Assembly: GCA_003566335.1 (NCBI GenBank)
Contig: PXDR01000570.1
Span: 1-7,667, forward strand
Source of the DNA: Cyanobacteria bacterium T3Sed10_344R1
Lineage (GTDB): Bacteria; Cyanobacteriota; Cyanobacteriia; Phormidesmidales; Phormidesmidaceae
Direction: 5' to 3'
DNA: 7,667 bases
Shown: in pieces, positions 1 to 5,279 of the stretch
How the letters are laid out: every line of letters begins with the position of its first letter
Position numbering within the stretch: the first letter of the stretch is position 1
Notes under the pieces: model-generated
Told to the model about the DNA's origin: nothing
Database searches by the model: none
Seen by the model: only the letters and a program-made list of their open reading frames with translations
Translations under genes and position numbers: made by a program

Positions 1-45
1 CGGAGCCCCAGGACTCTGAGCACTCCGAGGTCGATCCCCCCAAGC

Positions 46-1578
46 CTAAACTAGGGTCGGCTCCGGGGGCACCGGAGAACTGCCTTCCTCGAACCTCAGT
101 TTTTCCCGCCGCATGGGTTCGGGAATCGTGACCGGATAATCCCCGGTAAAGCAGGCTGAGCAAAAGGTGCTGGGATCTCGCTGGGTGGCTTCTAACATCC
201 CTTCCCAGCTCAGGTAGGCTAAGGACTCTACGCCGATTTGGGCCTCGATTTCCTTGACGGATTTGGTGGCGGCAATCAGCTGATCTTGATTGTCGGTGTC
301 AATGCCGTAGAAGCAGGGATGGGTGACTGGCGGCGATGAAATCCGCATGTGGACTTCGGTGGCTCCGGCATCCCGCAGGGCTTTGACGATTTTGCGGCTG
401 GTGGTGCCCCGGACGATGGAGTCATCCACAATCAAAATCCGTTTGCCCTGGAGCACATCCTTCAGGGGGTTGAGCTTCATGCGAATGCCCGACTCGCGCA
501 TGGCTTGGGTGGGCTGAATGAAGGTGCGGCCCACGTAGCGGTTTTTGATCAGCCCCTCGGCATAGGGAATCTCGGATGCTTGGGAAAAGCCAATGGCGGC
601 AGGCACCCCAGAGTCGGGGACGGCAATCACAATATCCACATCCGCTGGAGACTCTTTGGCTAACTGCTGCCCCAGGCGCAGGCGATAGCTATAGAGGCTT
701 TCGTCGTGGAAGACGCTGTCGGGGCGGGCAAAGTAAATCAGCTCGAACACGCACATACGGCGCTGGGGTTCGGCCCATTGGACTGACTGCAGCCCGTCTG
801 CTGTAATCCACACCAGTTCGCCGGGGCGCACGTCCCGCAGGTGGGTTGCGCCGATGATGTCGAGGGCGCAGGTTTCGGACGCCAAGACGTATTCGCCGGG
901 GCCGCCTTCAGGGTCGGTTTCGCCCAGATAGCCCAGCACCAGGGGCCGAATGCCGTTGGGGTCGCGGACACCCATGACCCCAGCTGGGGTGGCGATGGTG
1001 AGGCTAAAGGCCCCTTCGCAGCGTTTGAAAGCTGCGATCGCACTCTCAATCCAGCCGTTGCCCTCATTCACCGCCTCGGCGATGGCAAAGGCAATCATTT
1101 CTGAATCGGTGGTGGTTTGGAGGGCGGTATCCCGAGCCAACAGGGCTTGGCGCAGGCTGGTGGTGTTGACCAAGTTGCCGTTGTGGGCCAGGGCTAGCGG
1201 CCCTTGGCTCGTCTCAACCACGGCGGGTTGAGCATTCACCACCCGGCTAGATCCGGTGGTGGAATAGCGGGTGTGGCCCACTGCCCAGTTTCCGGCTAGG
1301 GAGGCTAAGCGGCTGTCGCTAAAGACTTGGGACACTAGGCCCATTTCTTTGTAGGACTTGACCTGATCACCGATGAAGGTGGCGATGCCTGCGGACTCTT
1401 GTCCCCGGTGCTGCAAGGCATAGAGGCCAAAGTAGGTGAGGCGAGCCACATCCTGTTCGGGGGCATAGACCCCAAACACGCCACAGGCTTCTTCTGGCTT
1501 ATCGGGTCTAAGCTGAAGATCGGCTGTCTCCGCTGCGATCGCATCAGACGGGGAAAGGGGGGGGTGTTGGGACATCAT
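46..1578 (-). CDS. purF: Amidophosphoribosyltransferase (glutamine PRPP amidotransferase), Fe-S type
   Basis: Catalyses the committed first step of de novo purine synthesis: PRPP plus glutamine gives 5-phosphoribosylamine, glutamate and pyrophosphate, in the cytoplasm. The 510-residue product has an N-terminal Ntn-type glutaminase domain whose nucleophile is Cys32 in EEACGVFGVY, so about 31 residues should be removed as a propeptide. LQHRGQESAG (55-64), GHTRYSTTG (101-109) and AHNGNLVN (131-138) are glutaminase motifs. The C-terminal phosphoribosyltransferase domain has the PRPP loop ILIVDDSIVRGTTS (381-394). Cys276, Cys422, Cys473 and Cys476 match in context the four 4Fe-4S ligands of the Bacillus subtilis enzyme; the E. 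coli enzyme lacks this cluster. The start is one of two adjacent ATGs (Met1 or Met2). A GGAG lies about 12 bases upstream (1591-1594), a loose ribosome-binding site. The stop is TAG. purL lies upstream on the same strand, 373 bp away. Family assignment is essentially certain; the exact start is less so. Confidence 0.98.
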   Translation of the reverse strand: MMSQHPPLSPSDAIAAETADLQLRPDKPEEACGVFGVYAPEQDVARLTYFGLYALQHRGQESAGIATFIGDQVKSYKEMGLVSQVFSDSRLASLAGNWAVGHTRYSTTGSSRVVNAQPAVVETSQGPLALAHNGNLVNTTSLRQALLARDTALQTTTDSEMIAFAIAEAVNEGNGWIESAIAAFKRCEGAFSLTIATPAGVMGVRDPNGIRPLVLGYLGETDPEGGPGEYVLASETCALDIIGATHLRDVRPGELVWITADGLQSVQWAEPQRRMCVFELIYFARPDSVFHDESLYSYRLRLGQQLAKESPADVDIVIAVPDSGVPAAIGFSQASEIPYAEGLIKNRYVGRTFIQPTQAMRESGIRMKLNPLKDVLQGKRILIVDDSIVRGTTSRKIVKALRDAGATEVHMRISSPPVTHPCFYGIDTDNQDQLIAATKSVKEIEAQIGVESLAYLSWEGMLEATQRDPSTFCSACFTGDYPVTIPEPMRREKLRFEEGSSPVPPEPTLV

Positions 1579-1690
1579 CAGCCCTATAAGCTCCAGGAAT
1601 GCAGGATCGGTCTATCGAAAATGAGCCTAGCGACAAGGGGCTAGCCCGGTGCCCGCTTACTCGCTGTTGGATTGGGGGTTAAGCAATCCC

Positions 1691-1742
1691 GATTTGATTA
1701 GGGTTTGATCAAAAACGGGGCCTGATCAGCCTGCTTTGATCA
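1691..1742. promoter_or_regulatory. Cluster of TGATCA palindromes upstream of purF
   Basis: Three TGATCA palindromes (starting at 1706, 1723 and 1737) and one near-copy, TGATTA (1695), fall within about 50 bases. The first is embedded in a perfect 10-bp palindrome, TTTGATCAAA (1704-1713), the second in CTGATCAG (1722-1729). The cluster lies about 115-165 bases upstream of the purF start. Repeated short palindromes upstream of a gene could be operator sites, but I know of no regulator with this site in cyanobacterial purine genes. Spacing is irregular (11, 17 and 14 bases), which argues against a simple phased array. Confidence 0.35.
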
Positions 1743-1743
1743 T

Positions 1744-1765
1744 AAAAGGTGCGCCTACGGGCGCA
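1744..1765 (-). terminator. Weak candidate terminator downstream of purL
   Basis: TGCGCC (1750-1755) and GGCGCA (1760-1765) form a perfect 6-bp GC-rich stem with a 4-base loop. On the minus strand the stem is followed by CC and then four T (1747-1744), a short U-tract. It could end purL transcription about 190 bases after its stop codon. The stem is short, the T-tract is short and is offset by two C. On the plus strand the loop reads UACG closed by C-G, a UNCG-type stable tetraloop, but no T-run follows there. Confidence 0.25.
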
Positions 1766-1951
1766 GGGGGGATCGCCGAACTGCGGAAAATTGTCCTGGT
1801 TAAGGGCTTCCGAGTCTGGGGACGGGGGCAAGTCCTGACAAAGGCGAAACCGTATCTGGGTTAACGTTTTAACTATTCTTTAATGTGCCCCCATCCTACA
1901 GCAGTTTCCCAGGGGGCTGGTTGGCAACGGGCGAAATATCAGGTCAATGGC

Positions 1952-4300
1952 TTAGGCGGTGAGCTGTTGGGGGATGCTGTGTCCCCAGGTGGCAGCTAGG
2001 TCAGACACGGCAGCCTCGATGATTGGCTCAGCCCCGTCAGGGGTCAAGGTTAAGGGCGTGGTGCGATCGCCCACGGTGCCCAAGACCTGCCAATGGCCCT
2101 TCAAGTTTTCGGCCAAAGAGGCTTCCCAGGCGTCAACCTGGTCGGCGGCAACAGACACCACAATTCGCGCCCCGCCTTCACCAAACAACAGCTCGTCCCA
2201 GCGAGAGCAGTTTGCAGGGAGTGCGATCGCAGCCCCGAGTTCACCGCTAATGCAGCTCTCGGCCAGGGCCACCGCTAGCCCCCCTTCAGCGCAGTCGTGG
2301 GCAGACTGCACCCAGCCTTGGGCAATGCCATGACGGCAGGCGGACTGCACCACTAGCTCTCGGTCAAGATCCACCGCTGGTGGCTGACCGGCCACCGTTT
2401 GATGAACCACGGCCAGATACTCAGAACCGCCTAGGGTGACTTGGGGGCTAGGAGCCGCATCGAGCCGGGTGCCCAGGAGGTAGATGCGATCGCCGGGATT
2501 ACGCCAGCCCTGGCGGCAGACTTGGCTGACGTCGGCAACCAGCCCCACCATGCCCACCACAGGGGTGGGGTAGATCGGCTGGGGCTTGCCCTGACTATCC
2601 AGGGTCTCGTTATAGAGGGAGACATTGCCCCCCGTGACCGGGGTGGAGAACTGGCGGCAGGCATCGGCCAAGCCCCGACAGGCTTCGGCCAATTGCCAGT
2701 AGCCCACCGGATTTTCGGGACTGCCAAAGTTGAGGTTGTCGGTAATTGCCAAGGGTTCGGCCCCCACGCAGCTGAGGTTGCGGGCGGCTTCGGCCACGGC
2801 AGCTTTGGCCCCTTCGTAGGGGTTGAGGTAGACATAGCGGGCGTTGCAGTCCACTGTTGCGGCTAAGCCCCGCTGGGTGGCATTCGCCACCCCGGCAATC
2901 GGCACCTGGGGCCGCAGCCGGATCACAGCGGCATCAGCCCCGCCGGGCAGCACCACGGTGTTGTTCTGCACCTGGTGATCATATTGGCCATAGACCCAGG
3001 CTTTAGAGGCGATGGTGGGGCTGGCTAGGAGCTGGTGTAGCAGGGATGTCCAGTCGTGGTAGCCCGCTGGGGTGGTGATTCCCGTGGCCGTGGCTTCGGG
3101 GAGTTGAGCTGCTGTCCAGGCCCAGGCGGTCTGGGCGTAGGTGGGGGGTTCCGAGGGCAGCTTGTGGTGGTAAATCGGCGTATTGTCCGACAGAGCCGTC
3201 GCCGGGATTTCGGCAGCGATGCCCCCCTGGAAGCGAATCCGCACCAGGGACTCGGGGATCACGCGACCCGCGACCACCGCCTGCAAGCCCCAGCGATGGA
3301 AGATGTCGATCAGCTCCTGCTCCCGTCCGGCTTGGGCCACAAACAGCATCCGCTCTTGGGACTCGGACAGCAGGTACTCGTAGGGCACCATGCCGGTTTC
3401 TCGCACCGGGATTTTGTCTAGGTCTAGGTCAATGCCCACGCCGCCCTTGGCCGCCATTTCGGCAGTGGAGCAGGTGATCCCGGCGGCTCCCATGTCCTGG
3501 GCGGCGACCACTGCCCCCGTTTTGAACGCTTCTAGGCAGGCTTCTACCAGGGCTTTTTCTAAAAACGGATCGCCCACCTGCACCGCAGGCCGATCGGCTT
3601 CGGATTTGTCGCTGAGTTCGGCGCTGGCAAAGCTGGCCCCGCCCATGCCGTCGCGCCCGGTGGTGGAGCCGACATACAGAACCGGGTTGCCGATGCCAGC
3701 GGCCCCGGATTTGACGATGTCGTCGGTTTCCATAATGCCGATGGCCATGGCATTGACCAGGGGGTTGCCGGTGTAGGCCCGGTCAAAGTAAACTTCACCG
3801 CCCACGGTGGGTACGCCGAAGCAGTTGCCGTAGTGGGCAATGCCGGAGACGACGCCGTTAAACAGGCGGCGGGTGCGGCTGTCTTCTAGGCTGCCAAACC
3901 GCAGGGAGTTCAGCACCGCCACGGGCCGCGCCCCCATGGTGAAGATGTCCCGCAGAATGCCGCCCACTCCGGTGGCCGCGCCCTGAAACGGCTCGACGGC
4001 AGAAGGGTGGTTATGGGATTCAATTTTGAAGGCCACCCGCAGGCCATCCCCAGCATCAATTACCCCGGCGTTTTCGCCAGGGCCGACTAAGATGCGATCG
4101 CCCTCGGTCGGGAACTGGCTCAACAGGGGCCGAGAGTTTTTGTAGCAGCAGTGTTCTGACCACATCACCCCGAACATCCCCAGCTCGGCTAAGTTGGGAT
4201 GACGGCCCAAGCGCCGGACAATTTCTTCGTATTCGTCGGGTTTCAAACCTTCGGCAGCAATGTCTTCTGCCGAAAAAGGAGCCGCAGCCGATGCAGTCAT
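1952..4300 (-). CDS. purL: Phosphoribosylformylglycinamidine synthase, subunit PurL
   Basis: Catalyses the fourth step of purine synthesis: FGAR plus ATP and ammonia gives FGAM. The 782-residue length fits the small, multi-subunit PurL, which takes ammonia from PurQ with PurS as partner, and not the ~1300-residue fused enzyme of E. coli; neither purQ nor purS is in the window. Visible motifs: MWSEHCCYKNS (46-56), with His50 matching the catalytic His of this family; the nucleotide/metal-binding stretch 91-128 (FKIESHNHPS... to ...FTMGARPVA); QDMGAAGITCSTAEMA (268-283); SESQERMLF (312-320); PVTGGNVSLYNE (554-565); and HDCAEGGLAVALAE (668-681). The two AIRS-like halves each carry such motifs, as expected. 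The ATG start gives a short normal N-terminus. No Shine-Dalgarno sequence is seen (CCCCCTGACCT precedes ATG), which is common in cyanobacteria. The stop is TAA. The codons look like those of purF. Confidence 0.98.
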   Translation of the reverse strand: MTASAAAPFSAEDIAAEGLKPDEYEEIVRRLGRHPNLAELGMFGVMWSEHCCYKNSRPLLSQFPTEGDRILVGPGENAGVIDAGDGLRVAFKIESHNHPSAVEPFQGAATGVGGILRDIFTMGARPVAVLNSLRFGSLEDSRTRRLFNGVVSGIAHYGNCFGVPTVGGEVYFDRAYTGNPLVNAMAIGIMETDDIVKSGAAGIGNPVLYVGSTTGRDGMGGASFASAELSDKSEADRPAVQVGDPFLEKALVEACLEAFKTGAVVAAQDMGAAGITCSTAEMAAKGGVGIDLDLDKIPVRETGMVPYEYLLSESQERMLFVAQAGREQELIDIFHRWGLQAVVAGRVIPESLVRIRFQGGIAAEIPATALSDNTPIYHHKLPSEPPTYAQTAWAWTAAQLPEATATGITTPAGYHDWTSLLHQLLASPTIASKAWVYGQYDHQVQNNTVVLPGGADAAVIRLRPQVPIAGVANATQRGLAATVDCNARYVYLNPYEGAKAAVAEAARNLSCVGAEPLAITDNLNFGSPENPVGYWQLAEACRGLADACRQFSTPVTGGNVSLYNETLDSQGKPQPIYPTPVVGMVGLVADVSQVCRQGWRNPGDRIYLLGTRLDAAPSPQVTLGGSEYLAVVHQTVAGQPPAVDLDRELVVQSACRHGIAQGWVQSAHDCAEGGLAVALAESCISGELGAAIALPANCSRWDELLFGEGGARIVVSVAADQVDAWEASLAENLKGHWQVLGTVGDRTTPLTLTPDGAEPIIEAAVSDLAATWGHSIPQQLTA

Positions 4301-4344
4301 AGGTCAGGGGGTGAGGGGAATTGGGGCAGGTCAAAGCAGCCCTC

Positions 4345-4350
4345 ATTTTA
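4345..4350 (-). promoter_or_regulatory. Candidate -10 element for purL
   Basis: On the minus strand TAAAAT lies 45 bases before the purL ATG, the best -10-like hexamer in the leader. The sequence 17 bases further upstream does not resemble TTGACA, so activator help would be needed if this is the promoter. Inference from sequence only. Confidence 0.3.
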
Positions 4351-4366
4351 CCGTCTATCTTGAACC

Positions 4367-4382
4367 TGTGATGGGAGTCACG
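4367..4382. promoter_or_regulatory. CRP-like palindrome between purL and the candidate small RNA
   Basis: TGTGA-TGGGAG-TCACG matches nine of the ten conserved positions of the CRP/SyCRP1-type consensus TGTGA-N6-TCACA. It lies 16 bases upstream of the candidate purL -10 element, and about 45 bases upstream of the candidate -10 of the plus-strand RNA, so it could act on either side. By simple base odds a match this good is expected about 0.2 times per window, so chance is possible. Confidence 0.3.
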
Positions 4383-4439
4383 ATGGGGCGATGATTGCGA
4401 TCGCAAGTCTCACACGTTAAGTTCTTCATACTTGTAGTC

Positions 4440-4516
4440 GGCTCAGCCCTAGGCGAGTCATCTACAGGGAACACACTAGAGGCCGGCAGCACTCCTTTGG
4501 AGGTTGTCGGTTTTTT
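4440..4516 (+). ncRNA. Candidate small RNA, Yfr2/Cyano-1-like
   Basis: A plus-strand transcript is implied by a strong intrinsic terminator (4483-4516) with no plus-strand protein gene before it. Upstream, GCCCTAG (4446-4452) can pair with CTAG-A-GGC (4476-4483; one bulged A) to make a 7-bp stem. The loop shows CTACAGGGAACACACTAG (4462-4479), including GGGAACA. From memory, Yfr2-family RNAs of cyanobacteria (Cyano-1 motif, about 63-95 nt) have an unpaired GGAAACA-like element in a 5' stem-loop followed by a terminator hairpin, and this layout matches; the element here has one A fewer. The start is a guess: CATACT (4427-4432) could be the -10 box, giving an RNA of about 77 nt, but no -35 box is clear. 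The outermost 5' stem pair borders and competes with the terminator stem at 4483. The family identity is inference; that a plus-strand RNA ends here is better supported. Confidence 0.5.
4483..4516 (+). terminator. Intrinsic terminator on the plus strand
   Basis: CCGGCAGC-A-CTCC (4483-4495) pairs with GGAGGTTGTCGG (4499-4510): 12 pairs, two of them G-U, with one bulged A (4491) and a TTT loop. Six T follow (4511-4516). On the minus strand there is no T-run, so it works only left to right. All nearby protein genes run the other way, so it most likely ends the candidate small RNA. Confidence 0.75.
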
Positions 4517-4519
4517 GTA

Positions 4520-4541
4520 GCTGGCTGGCTGGCTAGCTGGC
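4520..4541. repeat. GCTG short tandem repeat
   Basis: Five 4-base units (GCTG, GCTG, GCTG, GCTA, GCTG) plus GC follow directly after the terminator T-run and precede the 3' end of the Uma2 gene. This is a small microsatellite; the copy number could vary between strains. No function is evident. Confidence 0.7.
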
Positions 4542-4559
4542 CGACGCAGATCCTTGGCT

Positions 4560-5171
4560 TCAAAGCCCCGAGGCTTGAAAGACGGCGGCAGCAGTCAGAG
4601 TCAGGTTGGGAAAGGAGCGAGAAATAATCTGATCGTCGCCCTGAAATTGCTGTAGTTGATACTCCCCCGCGTCGAGGGTGTAGACCGAAATCGTCGGGGT
4701 CTTAGGCGTGCCGATGTAGCGGGTTGCGCCGACCGCCAGATAATCAACGATCCAATATTCCAGGATGCCCAGGGCCTCGTATTCAGCGAGCTTATACAGA
4801 TAGTCATCTCGCCAGTTCGTCGAGCTAACCTCTACAGCAAGCTGAATTGGATCTTCCAGGGCTGCGTAGGCTTTGAGGTCGGTAGTCCAGGCAGTTTGGT
4901 CAATCACACTGACATCGGGGGTACGGCCCTGCACAAGGCCATCATCTCGGCGGGTTTTGACCGAGGCAAAGCGAGAGATTTTGTAGTTGATCGGATGCTG
5001 TCTCACCTGATCGCGAAAAGCATCATAAATGTAGTCAGCCACGTTGTCGTGAGCCCGGGTCGCCATGATTTGAACTCGCTCTCCATTCACCAGTTCGTAG
5101 CGGTTGCCGTCTTCAGGCAGGGTCTCTAGAAAGGCTAGAAAGCTGAGGGCAGGTGCGATCGCAGGAGTCAT
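4560..5171 (-). CDS. Uma2 (DUF820) family putative PD-(D/E)XK endonuclease
   Basis: A 203-residue protein of the Uma2/DUF820 family, which is greatly expanded in cyanobacteria and has a restriction-endonuclease-like fold; the biological role of most members is unknown. Family features seen in order: YELVNGE (25-31), TPDVSVI (84-90) with the PD pair at 85-86, LAVEVSST (111-118) with Glu114, then Asp122/Asp123 and Lys127, and YEALGILEYWIVDY (131-144), the usual 'YW-V-D' segment. Asp86, Glu114 and Lys127 are the likely active-site residues by analogy. Length is typical and there is no signal peptide or membrane segment. The ATG start has no clear ribosome-binding site. The gene appears poorer in GC than its neighbours: my hand count is 53% over 4681-5040 against 64% in 3481-3720 of purL, which suggests separate acquisition. 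No methylase or antitoxin partner is adjacent, so a restriction system is not supported. Confidence 0.9.
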   Translation of the reverse strand: MTPAIAPALSFLAFLETLPEDGNRYELVNGERVQIMATRAHDNVADYIYDAFRDQVRQHPINYKISRFASVKTRRDDGLVQGRTPDVSVIDQTAWTTDLKAYAALEDPIQLAVEVSSTNWRDDYLYKLAEYEALGILEYWIVDYLAVGATRYIGTPKTPTISVYTLDAGEYQLQQFQGDDQIISRSFPNLTLTAAAVFQASGL

Positions 5172-5247
5172 AGGACGCTCAAAAGCTCAGCAGGGCAAGG
5201 ATGGACATGACGAACCCAGTGACTAGGTTTAGCTTACTTGACCCTAG

Positions 5248-5279
5248 CTGGTGACCTCAACTTCTGGTGACCTCAACTT
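5248..5279. repeat. Perfect 16-bp tandem duplication
   Basis: CTGGTGACCTCAACTT occurs twice back to back (5248-5263 and 5264-5279) with no mismatch. The second copy overlaps the TAA stop of the ankyrin-repeat gene by two bases, so the duplication lies just after that gene and within its 3' untranslated region. Perfect identity suggests a recent slippage event. Confidence 0.9.

Larger units (their letters stand above)
1579..1951. other. purL-purF intergenic region
   Basis: No convincing protein gene is seen. Read in the purF direction it is the 3' region of purL followed by the purF leader. About 35 bases after the purL stop, GCCCCC (1887-1892) and GGGGGC (1912-1917) could form a 6-bp stem with a 19-base loop, with no T-run on either side. 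An AT-rich patch at 1860-1886 holds repeated TTAA motifs. The region also contains a small GC hairpin (1750-1765) and a TGATCA palindrome cluster (1691-1742), listed separately. I could not pick a clean -35/-10 pair for purF. Confidence 0.8.

Noticed and set aside
1..54. Possible end of a gene entering from the left edge
   Set aside because: Only 45 bases precede the purF stop. Plus-strand frames stay open to 54 or to about 131, and one reads as an acidic, proline-rich tail, but this is too short to judge. In several cyanobacteria a gyrA/parC gene follows purF, and nothing here confirms or excludes it.
1887..1917. GCCCCC/GGGGGC hairpin just after the purL stop as a terminator
   Set aside because: The stem is only 6 bp with a 19-base loop, and neither strand has a T-run after it.
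2441..2866. 141-codon plus-strand frame and a 134-codon minus-strand frame in the same area
   Set aside because: Both are shadows of purL in GC-rich DNA. Their products have biased composition, whereas purL carries conserved motifs on both sides and through the region.
4556..4567. GGCTTCAAAGCC inverted repeat at the Uma2 stop codon as a terminator
   Set aside because: A 5-bp stem with a two-base loop is too tight and is followed by no T-run in the minus direction.
4656..5129. 157-codon plus-strand frame
   Set aside because: Antisense to the Uma2 gene, which has the full family motif set.
4560..5171. Uma2 gene as part of a restriction-modification or toxin-antitoxin system
   Set aside because: No methyltransferase, specificity subunit or small antitoxin-like gene is adjacent; the next gene encodes ankyrin repeats and the other side is the small-RNA spacer and purL.
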